Shown piece by piece: positions 9,721-20,985 of a stretch of DNA of 64,000 bases. How positions within the stretch are numbered: position 1 is the stretch's first letter; each line of letters starts with the position of its first letter. Source of the DNA: Blasia pusilla (taxonomy: Eukaryota > Marchantiophyta > Marchantiopsida > Blasiales); NCBI GenBank assembly GCA_050084515.1, contig CM114275.1, positions 7,502,001 through 7,566,000 on the forward strand. The letters run 5' to 3'. The position numbers were made by a program, and so were the translations under genes. Under the pieces are notes generated by a model. The model was not told the DNA's origin and ran no database searches. It saw only the letters and a list, made by a program, of their open reading frames with translations.

Positions 9721-10134
9721 GAATCCTTCCTCTAACTCGGTCAAACTCATCCTCATGATGGCGTTCACCAACTCCGTCTTCCTAGGAACCTCATGAACCA
9801 ATCTGACGTCCTTCCATTTGCCATTAACCAAGGCGCTCAACCTCAAAGGTCTTTGCCTTAGTTCCATCTCATATGCATCCAAGAACGTGTTCCCCAAGAC
9901 TCCATCGATTCCATCCATGTTGCAAATTGTGAAATACTCCTTCAACTCAAATACTCTATATCCCACAACTAGCCCTAAAACCAGCTCTGAGGTCTGGTGG
10001 GACTTGCCTCCCGCGAATCCTACCCTAATATGTTCATTTGCCTTAGTGATTGGCAATCCCAATGCCTTCACGATTCTCGGGCGCAAGAATGAGTGCGAAG
10101 CACCTGTATCAACGAGTACAAATTCCTTAGCCAT
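9682..10134 (-). pseudogene. Gypsy-A1 aspartic protease
   Basis: The frame begins with FVLVDTGASHSFLRPRI, the DTGA active-site motif of retroviral-type aspartic proteases, and continues through VLGNTFLDAYEMELRQRPL, as in Gypsy-A2. Immediately upstream is the zinc-knuckle sequence CYNCGEPEHMAK, so about 60 residues present between knuckle and protease in Gypsy-A2 are missing here. The enzyme would have cut the polyprotein. Confidence 0.85.
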
Positions 10135-10937
10135 ATGCTCAGGTTCGCCACAGTTGTAGCATTTGTTGACTTCGTGAACAACGACCCTCTTGGCTTTGCG
10201 TTGAGTTCCACACGTTTAGTTGCTGGGGCAAGAGACCCTCCGTGGTCACGCTCACCCCCATTCCAAACCCTCTTGGATATCCCTTTGTTTTTCGGCAACT
10301 TAGAAAAACTTTTTGGCTCAAAGGGTTTTTGGTTTTGGACTTCATCGTCCCCTATCCGCTCCGCTAGTCTCAAAAGTTCCGTGCACGTCTCTAGAATGTG
10401 AGGCATACAAAAGAGGGCCTTTTCGGCCCTCGGTTTGAGTCCACTTAAGAAGATCACCTTCTTTGTAAACTCATCCGTGGAAAGTGAGCTCATGAGTGCA
10501 CTAAACTCTCGCACATAAGGGCTAAGGGATCTGCTTTGGCGCAACCTCACAAACTCCATTCCATCGCGATACTCCTGGTATTCCGGAGTGAATCAATTCC
10601 CAATCAACTCCTTGAAATCTTCCCAACTCAAATTTCTTCCACGGCCTAGATGTTCTTTACGGTGAGCCGTCCACCAGTGGAGAGCGTGATCCTTAAGAAA
10701 TGTGACCGCTACAGTCACTTCGTCTTGCTCATCTGCCTGTTGCGCTTCAAAACAAAGTTCGAGTTCCGTTAGAAACTCGCTCACTTTCCGTGAACGCCCC
10801 ATTCCTGTGAATGGCGTTGGAAAATTTGTCTTACAAAGCTTCTTGTTGGAACTAGAGGCTCCATTTGACTTGAATTCTATTATCACCTTGCTCTGTTTGG
10901 CCATTTGGTCCACCATCACCTTCATCAATCCCATCAT
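10135..10937 (-). pseudogene. Gypsy-A1 gag with zinc knuckle
   Basis: Two overlapping minus-strand frames give a Retrotrans_gag domain (KLCKTNFPTPFTG, FLKDHALHWWTAHRK, LSPYVREFSALMS, FLSGLKPRAEKAL) and a basic linker leading to a CCHC-type knuckle (CYNCGEPEH). A stop near 10592 and a frame change near 10140 break it. The N-terminal part found in Gypsy-A2 (from 39894) is not readable here; 10938-11289 is a degraded leader. Confidence 0.8.
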
Positions 10938-11274
10938 TTGGATATAAAAGGCCGGATCGTTTGAGTTTGGAACTGAAGGCCCCGCGAAAAGTTTTTTGTT
11001 TGGAACATCCTCATGTCAGGGACTCGGTACTTTGGGAGTTGCAATCTCCACCTTTGGCTCACGGTCTGTCATTGATTAGTCTCTCGGCATTTTTTCCTTG
11101 ACTCACGGTTTCCTCGATTCTTCGCCCTTGGCTGCCATTTGTGAGTTCTCGCTTTCTCAGATCTTCTCCTCGTCTCTTGCTTTCCTCCTCGAGCATCCCG
11201 GTCTTCCAGCTACCTTGAGTTCTTCTCAAACGTCCAGAATTTTCACGACCCCAAGTTCACGCTCATCAAGGATT

Positions 11275-11289
11275 TGCTTTGATACCATG
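11275..11289 (-). other. Gypsy-A1 primer-binding site
   Basis: On the minus strand the bases just inside the 5' LTR read CATGGTATCAAAGC, close to the plant initiator-methionine tRNA complement (TGGTATCAGAGC). Confidence 0.7.
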
Positions 11290-13540
11290 TGTCTTCCGCC
11301 TACTCTCCTTGAACGTTAATCTTGTTGTTGCAGAAGCGTGCGTTCAGTAGGTCACGCTCTCAACTCTTATCTGCATCCAAACACGCACTCTGGTGTAATG
11401 TACAAGTGTTTCTATTTTATATTCGATTTAGTAAGTTCGATCCCCAAGAGGATCATTGCTTGATGAAAAGAGAGTTCGGAATTACAATTCTGTTGTAATA
11501 ATTGTATTTAAATGTGTGTGAGTTATATTCAATGTCTTATCAATATCTTCTGATATTTCTTAGTACCAAAAGGATCTTTTCTCAGTTCTCTCTAGTGGAA
11601 TTGACAGCATGTTCAGGTAGATTTTCCTCTCGACATCAAGAAACCTCACAAAGATCTCAACACAGAAGCTGGCTTCTCCTACTTTCGGAACTCAATCCGT
11701 CTCGACAGGTTACTCTCTGTCAAACAGATTTTCTACAACTTTGGTTGATTATTTCACTGATGAGAAAGGTTCTCCTGATTCACTCCTCATTCTGCAGACC
11801 CAAAAAGAATACTCAGACATAAGCATCGCACATCAGAATGAATGAATGACTGCTTTACTACTCCATCAAGAACGAGAAAGCTTCAAAGTGTATACAAGCT
11901 CGAGAGGGTACTACTCTCTTGCTCGGACCATTCCCACAACATAAGGACTTCGTAAGAGAATGATGATAATGACTTCTGCTTTGCTTCTTAAATATTCGCT
12001 GGAGTGGAAGTGATCCTAAGATTCGAAACGTTCTTGATGAAGCTAGTGTCTCTTCACTATTTTTAACTACCTAGATCTATGGTTCTCTTAGTTCTTCCTA
12101 TGATCCCTGTGAATCCGCAGTACAAAATTGTTCTAACTACCAATTTGATACAAAGGGTCGCGCCCTTTCCTAGTCTAACTGTTTTAACATGTGTCTCTTG
12201 AAATCACAGTCCTTCTTAGCTTCGCTTTGTTGGACTTTCGGAGGACGAAGTACTCCATGCTTCGTTCTTATTTCTTGTGATTCATACTTCGTGATTCGTG
12301 CTTCGTTAAAGAGCGAAGTACTTCGTTCTTCTTTTCTTCGTGATGCTTCGTTATGTAGCGAAGCACTTAAAAAACAGAGCTTCGTACATCTTCGTTAAGC
12401 TTTGTTAAGCTTCGTTCTGAGTCTTGAGACTTCGTTATTGCGTTTTCCTCTCCTCTAAGGCAAATCCTTGATCTTCCATCTCTCTGCCTTGTCCCAGGAG
12501 CTTTGTGATTCACTAATTCTTCTTCATAATAATAAATAATCATAATATACAAGAGTCTTTGTTGAATAAAAAGATATATTCTTCAAGAGTACAAAATTGT
12601 GGGTATCACATCTGGTTAGTCGGGTCTTGGATCAATCAGCGGGCTAACTTTCCGAGTTCTCGTCTCGGTCTCTCATCAAGCTCAACCTTCATAGTTTTGT
12701 GGTTTACAACACGGGCAAGTCTCGAAAGACTTGGGACAGACTTTCTGGTCGGTTCAGGAACCTCAAACAGCATTTCGTGCCTAGCGGTTCTAACTATCCG
12801 ATGGACATCCGATGAGTCCCTAACCAAGACTCGCACAAAGTGAATCTCGGGTTGGAATCCAAGTGTGGCATACAAAGTCCACTTCCTTGGATCAGGTTTG
12901 GGTTTCGAGTTCCAACGCCAAACTCACGTTCCATCTCATGCCTCTCATATGCCATTTGGTGCTCAAAGTGGAGATTTTTGTTCCAAGACATCTTGGAGAG
13001 ACTCCTCCCTTACTAGTACTTCTGGGGATCTCTGGGGTCGCCCTAACTTTAGGGAAAGACACTCGCGCATCTCCAATTGGCCCTCAACCTGATTGCTCTC
13101 ACAATTTTTTTGGTCAATATCTTAGTCTGTACTTATACGATTTTTGAGATCTTTGGTGCGTTGGAAGCTTTTCAAGATAAGATTCTCAACGTGCCCTTAC
13201 TTGTCCCAAACGCATCTTGGAGCTAAACGATATGGTCCAAAACACAGTCAAATTCCCCAAACGCTAGTCGTGTTCCAAAATTGGTTCTCACCTCTTTGGC
13301 AACCAACCTTCCCAGACTCAACTCATCTCAAGTCTTGGCTTGCGTTTGGTCTAGGTTTCCTGGTTGCGACCACTAACGCATGAAATGCATAACTCTATTC
13401 CGCCTTTTGTCTCTTGGACTTTTCCAAGAGATCTTTCCAAACGTCTCTCCAAAGCGCAAACATCGCGGCGTGAGTCCACTTCAGTTTTGATGTTCCGCTT
13501 GGCGTCTATTTGGTGTTGTTTAGTTATGAGGGTCGCAATA
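11290..13540 (-). repeat. Gypsy-A1 5' LTR, split by a solo LTR
   Basis: Reading plus-wise, the LTR starts TGTCTTCCGCCTACTCTCC and ends ATGAGGGTCGCAATA, the reverse complements of the end and start of the Gypsy-A2 LTR at 45104-46096. Alignment resumes cleanly on both sides of the insertion 11394-12610. The boundary with DNMT-gypsy gag is at 13540/13541. Confidence 0.8.
11394..12610. mobile_element. Solo LTR (1217 bp), unclassified family
   Basis: The insertion starts TGTAATG and ends TATCACA, flanked by the 5-bp duplication TCTGG (11389-11393 and 12611-12615), inside the Gypsy-A1 LTR. No coding or primer site is present, so it fits a solo LTR. It contains a stretch (about 12240-12425) with many CTTCGT/ACGAAG repeats. 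No other copy is in the window, so the family is unknown. Confidence 0.75.
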
Positions 13541-13543
13541 TCC

Positions 13544-14920
13544 ATGGACAATTACCATGAGTTCTCCCATAGATATGCCCAAGAGATTGAGGCATGGCGA
13601 CTCAACTTTGACCCACACTATGTGTCATGGACGGAGCCGTTCCCAGATGAGGTGGAGGAGTCAGGAGAGGCTACTTCCTCTTCCATCAGTGATGTTTTAG
13701 GAGGGGTAACTTGTACTGGAGCAATTTCATTGTCCAATCGGGTTCATCCCAGGTTCAACCCCATGGTTGAGTTCTTTGATGAGTTGAAGGCGAGCTACCA
13801 AGGCGTACGGACCGAGAAGTTGCGGAGCATCCACGACTTCCAGAGGCGCCCGAGTGAGAGTTTGTGTGAGGCTTACACTCGCTTGCTCCGGTTGATCAAC
13901 GTCACCATGGGGGTGTCAAAGGCTTAGGCTATCCAGTCATGGTACGCGATGCTGGACCAGACCTTGCGGAAACGCATGCGGGAGGGAATACTTCTTATGA
14001 AGAACTCACCTACATTGAGAGATGTTTTTAGGACCGCCGAGAACATTGAGCACAACATAGCGGAGGAGAGCGTAGCCACCATGGGTTCTAGGCGAGAGCA
14101 ATAATGATTTCCTACACCACCAGTGCAGCAACGTGGACTCTAAGATAGGTCGACTATGGCAACACGAGCTCAAGGAGGATATCGGAAGGCCATGCCACAC
14201 AGACCTGCGCCTTCATGTACGGCTCAACAGCAGCCGCCTACGATTACTTGTTGGTGATATGGTGGAGCCCATCATCAGCGTGATTGAACTCTTCAGGGTC
14301 ATGGACGTATGCCTCCGCATGGAGGAGGAGATGGTGCAGTATCAGGTTATCAGTGTGACTATTGTCAGAGGTATGGTCACACACACGCCAAATATTTCAG
14401 TTTACACCCTGAGTTATGTCCGGATTGAGGGCCAGAGAGGGCACTAGAGCGAGTAGCCAGTCCGGGTGAGCCTAGAGGTCGTGCACCAGGTGGTACCGTT
14501 GGGGGACGAGGAGCTGGAGTTGCCCGACAGGGTGGTAGAGTTTCCTGTGGAGGAGGTAGAGTCCCACCTCCTAGACGCGTCGAGAGAGACGCCGGGCGTG
14601 AGGCTTGGATGGTTGCTCAGATGAAGCACCTACATGAGGAGATTGCTGCTATGGCATTGAGGTTACCCGATCCCGATCCGTGGCATCGACATCATATGGA
14701 GCAGCCAAAGATATGGAGGATAGTGGTTGGATGTGCAAGGTTTCCCGGATGGAGGCGGCCGTAGTTGTGATGCATGTAGTAGTCGCAGAGTTGGATCCAC
14801 AGTTGGATCCTCAGTCTTTCATGTTGTCCGAGGCGATGAGGACCCCATAGATGGGTCCTAATCATAACTCTCAGAGAGTTCGTGATATTATTGGTGTCCA
14901 CGCACGGAGGGCGATGGGAG
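13544..14920 (+). pseudogene. DNMT-gypsy copy 1 gag and zinc knuckle
   Basis: Translation from 13544 gives a gag N-terminus (MDNYHEFSHRYAQEIEAW, HYVSWTEPFPDEVEE) and a Retrotrans_gag-like part (NPMVEFFDELKASY, SLCEAYTRLLRLIN) up to a TAG at 13925. It then continues (IQSWYAMLDQTLRKRMREG) into a proline/glutamine-rich part and a knuckle at about 14354-14395 (CDYCQRYGHTHAKY). Copy 2 has a complete CX2CX4HX4C knuckle, so the last ligand here changed Cys to Tyr. The Copia-A insertion at 14926 cuts the frame at MGET. Confidence 0.8.
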
Positions 14921-14925
14921 AAACG

Positions 14926-15313
14926 TGTGAGAAAACAAAAAGTGACGAAATCACTGAAATCTTTACAAAACTTAAAGATACAAAGTGGCCTAATCCGTTC
15001 GTGCGCTCAAAGAAGAGCTTCGATGGAACCTGAACATGGAGATAAATCGACATACGAGAATGCGCTACCGCTACGGCTCCCGACTATTTGACTACTCGGG
15101 AAAACTAGGGTTTTAACCTATTTTTCTTCATTTCTATTAATAAAAAATTTAGGGTATAGATAAACCTAGTAACGCTACTCCGTAAACCACCTACGTCATA
15201 TTACTATGACTCCTTCGACGTCTAAGTCGGAACCATCAATCTAGGCTTCTCCTCATACAAGGGGGCCGATCAGATTAATGGTGCTCAGCGGAGTGGATGT
15301 TGAGAATCCAACA
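14926..15313 (-). repeat. Copia-A 3' LTR
   Basis: It begins TGTGAGAAAAC and ends GAATCCAACA on the plus strand, next to the polypurine tract. It lacks the hairpin block present in the 7918-8339 LTR. Confidence 0.9.
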
Positions 15314-15342
15314 CCCTCCCTCAATATCCATTCTCATGTGGA

Positions 15343-16902
15343 CTACTGTCTTGGACCTATGCCAAGACCCTTCAGATGTCGCTGAAGTTGATCTCCGCTC
15401 AAAGCTTTTGTGAAGATGTCTGCACGCTTATCCTCTGTTGGACAATAGACTAACTTCAAAACCCCTCTCTCGATCAATTCACGAACAAAGTGATACTGGA
15501 TCTCTATGTGCTTTGTACGAGCATGAAACACAAGATTATATGCTATAGCAATGCAACTTTGATTGTCACACCACATTACAGTAGCATTTTCTGGTCCTTC
15601 TCCTATGTCCTCCAATATCCATCTCAACCATACTGCTTCACAAGAAGCATAACAAGCCGCCTTGTACTCTGCCTCGGTAGAAGAAAGAGCCACTATAGGT
15701 TGCTTCTTGCTGACCCATGACACCACACCTGATCCTACCAAGAAGCAATAACCCGAAACTGATCTTCGAGAATCTGAATCTCCTGCCCAATCCGAGTCAC
15801 AAAAACCTGTCATTTCCGTCCCTGCTCCATAGGTGATGTCGTACTCGATAGTGCCTTTGATGTACTGCAACACACGCATCCCTGCCTTCCAATGGTTCTC
15901 ACGAGGCTTAGTTGAGAACCTACTCAACACTCCCACAAATGAAGCTAATGTCCGGGTCTAGTGTTACACAAAAATATCAAAGCGCCTACAAGCTTTTACA
16001 GACAACTTTTCATCTACCAATGGTGAAACATCCTCCATCAAGAGTTTCAACTCTACCTCCATTGGCAAGACCACTGCCTTACACTCGGTCATCCCGAATG
16101 CCTTCAAGATTTCTCTAGCATACTTCTGCTGAGAGAGAAAAATAGAATCTGACTGTTGCCAAATTTCCAGCCCTATAAAGTAGTGCAGAAGACCTCAGTC
16201 TGACATTTCAATCTCAGATTTCAACACTCCCTTCATTTCCTCTATTTTATTACTGTGATCTCCTATGATGATAAGATCATCCACATACATGACTATCAAC
16301 ATATACATCCCATCTTTGCAAAACACATACAAATTTACTTCTGAAAGACTCTTCATAAGACCCTTCTCTCGAAAGAATGTATCTATTCGTTGATACCATA
16401 CCCTTGGGGCTTGCTTCGACCCATACAATGCTCGATGAAGTAAACAAACTTTCTCTTCTGATCCGGGTGTCTCAAAACCTGGTGGTTGAGAAACATATAC
16501 CTCCTCCTTGAGACTCCCATTCAGAAAGGCAGACTTCACATCGTATTGGTATACAGGCCAACGTCTTGTTCCTGCAACCGCTAGAACAATTCGAATGGTT
16601 GTCATCCTTGCAGTAGGAGCAAAAGTCTCATAGTAGTCAAAACCTTTGATTTGTGAGCATCCTTGTGTAACCAACCTCGCTTTAAATTTATCCAATGTAC
16701 CGTCCGACTTGTACTTGGTCTTATACACCCACTTGGTGAGTATTATCTTCTTGTCCTTTGGCTTTTCAACCAAAGTCCAAGTTTCATTTCTCTGAATAGC
16801 GTCCATCTCCATCTGCATGGCCTCTCTCCATTGAGGATGAGCGAGGGCCTCATCCAAGCATGATGGCTCTTCCACCTTCAAGACCTTTGTCATCAAGGCC
16901 AT
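15343..16902 (-). pseudogene. Copia-A reverse transcriptase and RNase H
   Basis: RT motifs WREAMQMEMDAIQRNETW, KARLVTQGCSQIKGFDYYET, QYDVKSAFLNGSL, LYGSKQAPRVWY and MYVDDLIIIG are present, with the YVDD catalytic box intact (16195-16902). After a frame change near 15940-16195, RNase H follows: GFCDSDWAGDSDSRRSVSGY, ALSSTEAEY and the CDNQSCIAIA block, ending HIEIQYHFVRE and ADIFTKALSGDQ. It makes and matures the element cDNA. The gap between the two frames shows that the element is dead, although its RT core is the best preserved in the window. Confidence 0.9.
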
Positions 16903-16937
16903 GTTGACGATATGTGCGGAAGCTCTATTCTGCTCCT

Positions 16938-18100
16938 CTAGTCTCTTGGATCTCTTTGAATGGTAACAACTTCATCAGTTGCTGGTGGATCCTTACCATC
17001 CAAGAGCTGCTTTATCCACTTAGTATATGACGACCGTAGTGGAAGAGGAGGTTGCTCTTTGTAATCATCACCAAATTCTTCTTCTTGATGATCTAGTGTA
17101 AACATTGGTGGTGTGCTCTGGTGGGTTATCTCTTCGTTTGATGATAATGTGGACGGACCACTGATATCCGCCACTTGACGAGGCTGTTCCTGGAACACCA
17201 CATCACGACTCACAAGCATCTTCTTTTCCTTAGGACACCAAAGGTGATAAGCTTTAGACTCATCACTATATCCCATAAAGATGCACTTCCTGCTCTTGGA
17301 CTCCAACTTGGTCCTCGATGCTTCAGGAATATGTACAAAACACTCACTACCAAAAGTCCTGAAGTGTCGGACTGATGGTACCTATCCTGAGTATGATTGA
17401 TGAGGAGTCATGCCTTGCACTAACTTGGTAGCACTTCTATTTAGCATATATACGGCAGTATTAACAGCTTCAGCCCAAGACCCTTCTGTCAAAACTTTTG
17501 CTTTCATCATACATCTTGCCATCTCCACCACTGTACGATTTCGACGCTCAACAACTCCATTTTGTTGTGGTGTATGTGCCGTGGTTAACTGTCGCTTGAT
17601 TCCATGCTCTCCCAAATATTTGTTGAATTCTGTGATAAGAATTCTCCTCCTCGATCGGTGCGAAGCTTTTGTACCTTCTATCTTGTCTCATTCTCAACCA
17701 GCTTGTGCCATACTTTAAATTTTCCAAAAGCAATTGCCTTATCACGAAGGAAATACACCCACATCTTCCTACTATAATCGTCGATAACTAAAAAGAAGTA
17801 GGAAGAACCACCTTATGCCACTATTCTCATTTTACCAGAGAGGTCAGCATGTATCAACTCTAGAGGAGCCTTTGCCCTATTGCTGGACTCTTGTGGAAAT
17901 GGTTGTTACTGTTGCTTGCCCATCATACAAGCTTCACAAGTATCCGACACTCTAGAAATTGTTGGTAAATCAGCAACCATGCTAGATTTCTGCATCTGAC
18001 TTAGTAAGGGAAAGCTTAGGTGACCAAATCTTTCAAGCCACAACTTACTGCTACTAAGATCTGTACCTACACTTGTCGTGAAAGCATACAACTCGTAGAT
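16938..18100 (-). pseudogene. Copia-A integrase
   Basis: The minus frame has the GAG-pre-integrase region (LSSSKLWLERFGHLSFPLL, TCEACMMGKQQ), then the core with the end piece HTPQQNGVVERRNRTVVEMA supplying the catalytic Glu, followed by ESKSRKCIFMGYSDESKAYH. Stops and frame changes near 17380, 17620 and 17740-17900 break it. It would insert the cDNA with a 5-bp stagger, which fits the duplication seen. Confidence 0.85.
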
Positions 18101-18463
18101 ATTTCCACGTCATATACCTTCATCCACTACTTTCCCATTGGCATCCTCAATGATTGCTCCAGTTTTCTTGAAACGAACTTGTAGGTCACGATCACATAAT
18201 ACTGCCACTGAAATCAAATTTCGCTTCAACTCTGGTACGTCATAAAGACATCGTTAACTTCTTTTCATCTCCTTTTTGTGAGACTAAAGAAATTGTGCCT
18301 TTCCTTCTACAAGGCACTTTGCATTATTCCCAACAAGAATAACGATGGGCTCTGTGAGAGGTCAGAAGGAGCTATACCAATCCTTATGATTGGTCATATG
18401 CCTAGACGCTCCACTATCGAGCACCCATGCATCTTCACTCTTTGTCTTAGTGGAATGTTCTGC
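18101..18463 (-). pseudogene. Copia-A protease segment
   Basis: Near 18377-18437 the minus strand reads DAWVLDSGASRHMTNHKDW, the DSGAS active-site motif of copia proteases. It lies between the gag knuckle and integrase in the expected order, in a different frame from gag. Confidence 0.75.
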
Positions 18464-19365
18464 CTATGTGCAAAACTCTTCTATTGCTACCCAAGCATCT
18501 ACTTCATGTTCTCCCAGTTCTACAAAATTTCCGGACTCCTTCTTAGGTCTTAAACAACCGTTCTTCTCATCGTGACTCCTCTTTCTACAATCTTTGATAA
18601 GATGACCTAGCTTACCACAATAAAAGCATTTGAAGGCTTTTCTTGGAAATTTCTTCTTGACATTTGAACTGTAATCCTGATTTCTACCTCTCTGTACGTT
18701 GGCAGTAAATGCTGCATCACTTCCCTCTCTTGCTTTGAAGCGCATTTCCTCTTCTACCAACATTGCACTAAATTGTTCAAATGTAAGCGGCGTGGGTCTT
18801 ACTTGAGAATTCAATGCAGTGACCAAACTGTTGTACCTTCGAGGCAAAATCCTTATGCACCGACGTGCCAAATCTTTGCTAGACTTTGAAATTCCTACGG
18901 ACGCCATCTGATCTTGAAGATTCTTGATCCTTGTAAAAAATTGCTCCGCGCTTTCTCCTTCTGAAAATTCTCAAACGTAAGCTGATTCTCCAAATTCTGA
19001 ATCCAAGTCTCATTCCTCATTTCATACTGATACTTCAAAATGTTCCACGCCTCAGCAGCAGTGGTTGTATGTTGAATGAGAGTCGTGATAGAATCAATTA
19101 CATTCATGACAATCGCATATAGAGCATCAACGTTTCTGCGTCTCCATGCCAACAATACAACAAGATCGATATCCCCAGATGAAGATGAACATGCAGAACT
19201 CAAACTAGCTTGTGGATTTGAATTGACCCCTGTGGCCGTTTCCCATATCTCAAATGATTCGAGGACAGTTCTCATTTTGAACTTCCACAACGTATAGTTA
19301 GACCCATCTAACTTCCCTTCACCCAGCGGAGGAGGGCGAGCACGAATTGACGAAGAAGTAGCCAT
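18464..19365 (-). pseudogene. Copia-A gag
   Basis: Translation starts at MATSSSIRARPPPLGEG (19365) and runs through DGSNYTLWKFKMRTVLESFE (UBN2-type gag start). It breaks near 18900-18970 and continues with RILPRRYNSLVTALNSQV, then a CCHC knuckle in FKCFYCGKLGHLIKDC (about 18590-18640). The truncated gags at 7129-7343 and 7632-7845 are closely related. Confidence 0.85.
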
Positions 19366-19423
19366 CTCTCAAGATTTTGTGCAAACACTAGATCGCGAGA
19401 TACAAAATACTGGAAAACCAATC

Positions 19424-19435
19424 GCTCTGATACCA
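19424..19435 (-). other. Copia-A primer-binding site
   Basis: The plus strand GCTCTGATACCA is the complement of TGGTATCAGAGC, the usual plant initiator-Met primer site, directly next to the LTR at 19436. Confidence 0.9.
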
Positions 19436-19845
19436 TGTGAGAAAACAGAAAGTGACGAAATCACTAAAATCTTTGCAAAACTTAGAGATACAAAGTGGCC
19501 TAGTCCGTCCGTGCGCTCACAAAAGAGCTTCGATGGAACCTGAACATGGAGATAACTCGACATACGAGAATGCGCTACCGTTGCGGCTCCCGACTATTTG
19601 ACTACTCGAGAAAACTAGGGTTTTTACCTATTTTTCTTCGTTTCTATTAATAGAAAAAAATTGCTCGCACCCTGATGCAATATAGGGTTAGATAAACCTA
19701 GTAACGCTACTCCAAAAACCACCTACGTTATATTACTATCACTCCTTCGACGTCTAAGTCGGAACCATCAATCTAGGCTTCTCCTCATATAAGGGGGCCG
19801 ATAAGATTCATGGTGCTCAGAGGAGTGGATGTTGAGAATCCAACA
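19436..19845 (-). repeat. Copia-A 5' LTR
   Basis: It has the same termini as 14926-15313 and is 22 bp longer. It is followed by AAATG, then the DNMT-gypsy protease frame resumes. Confidence 0.9.
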
Positions 19846-20985
19846 AAATGAGTACGGTGACTCCTATTGTTGATGCTCAGGAGGAGCATGTGTCAAGTAC
19901 GATGTTGGGGGCGGCCTCAATGGTGTACCGTGCTCCGCTATTTTTTGCTTCCGATGTTATGACATTGGGAGGTACGCCGGCCGAGGTGTTCCGGCTGGCC
20001 CCTAAGCTATGTGAGCATGGAGTTGGAGTTCTTGCATCACATTCAGAGGTGATTGCAGAGGAGGTGATGGACCTGCCCTTGGAGCGAATGCTCGGGCCGT
20101 CCACGTCAGATTCATGGCAGGCTGCGGCGGCTAGGATGGTGGAGATGTCCGCTAGACCCGCAATAGAGCGTGCCATGGCTTCTCCCGGTGTTGTATTGCT
20201 GGATAACCGGGGAGAGGTCTTCAAGTTGGTGAGTCCCGAAGGTAGAGCTTTTAGTCCGCAACGCATCTTGTTGGATTCATGAGCACAACCCCTAATGTTG
20301 GGGAAAGCGTCATTGAGAGGATTGGGCTTGACGAGAGCCGATGTGGAGCATTGTCCATTCCGGATACAGACATCCTTGAGTGGAGCAAGTACCATATAGT
20401 ATATCACCCGGCAGGAGGTCATGGTGAGGATTCGCTGAGACATCCTACAGATGAGTCCGTTGTGCGAGCCAAGGCGATAGTGATTGATGCAGAGTCCTAC
20501 GATGTCTTGGTTGGTGGAGCAGTGTTCTACCTGATGGGGTTTTCCTTGGATTACTGGGAGGAGTCAGCGTCCTACATACCATGATGGCAATTAGGTGATG
20601 GGTGCCTTAGCTCATTACCCGTTTGATTCACAGGTATAGTGATTGAGCGACCGCCAGGAGAGATGGCGACCTTACGAGCATTTAGCAGCGCCATCACTTG
20701 GCCTAGTGATTTGACTGAGGGACATGTCCATACAGAGGATACGCCCATTCCTGGCATTTCTATGGAGAGGAGTGTCATGGTCGATGCACAATTCCGTGGA
20801 GGAGAGATGTCGCTTTGGGGCTCGACTGAGAAGCTTCGACGCTTAGCCATTGAGCATGTGCAGACCGCGTGGAGCGAGACTTTTGCACCAGAGCGTGACG
20901 AGTCAGAGGAACCCAAGATAGTCAAGAGTGCTATGATGACCCACTTGGATACCACACCCATTGTGTGGCGCATCCTAGAGGAGGG
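19846..20985 (+). pseudogene. DNMT-gypsy copy 1 protease and linker
   Basis: The frame resumes after Copia-A with TPIVDAQEEHVSSTMLGAA and SDVMTLGGTPAEVFRL, then VLLDNRGEVFKLVSPEGR and ILLDS, where GGA became TGA at the DSGA active site (20279-20281). Beyond are AQPLMLG in the shifted reading, SYDVLVGGAVFYLMGFSLDYW, and a linker with ITWPSDLTEGHVHTEDTP and MSLWGSTEKLRRL that ends THLDTTPIVW. Copies 2 and 3 share the same segments. The linker, about 130 residues, is not a domain I know and lies between protease and methyltransferase in copies 1 and 3. Confidence 0.75.

Larger units (their letters stand above)
4738..13540 (-). mobile_element. Gypsy-A1: Ty3/gypsy chromovirus, nested and decayed
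   Basis: Read on the minus strand from 13540, the element has a 5' LTR (11290-13540 including an insertion), a primer site, gag with zinc knuckle, protease, RT, RNase H and integrase, and enters a chromodomain at 4738. Its 3' LTR must lie left of the window, because the transposon unit 1-4737 interrupts it. Gypsy-A2 at 39329-46096 is a relative with the same gene order and LTR start. The right boundary (LTR terminus at 13540) abuts the DNMT-gypsy gag, so Gypsy-A1 landed inside that older element. Internal insertions are at 6922-8339, 8558-9292 and 11394-12610. Confidence 0.85.
14926..19845 (-). mobile_element. Copia-A, full-length Ty1/copia element
   Basis: LTRs at 14926-15313 (388 bp) and 19436-19845 (410 bp) begin TGTGAGAAAAC and end GAATCCAACA on the plus strand. 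The flanks AAACG (14921-14925) and AAATG (19846-19850) are a 5-bp duplication with one change; joining them restores the protease reading frame seen in copy 2. On the minus strand the primer site TGGTATCAGAGC abuts the right LTR (19424-19435), and a purine tract complementary to CCCTCCCTCAA (15314-15324) abuts the left LTR. Gene order is gag, protease, integrase, RT, RNase H, as in Ty1/copia. Confidence 0.95.

Noticed and set aside
19424-19435. tRNA gene
   Set aside because: Only the 12-base complement of a tRNA 3' end is present, next to an LTR: a primer site.
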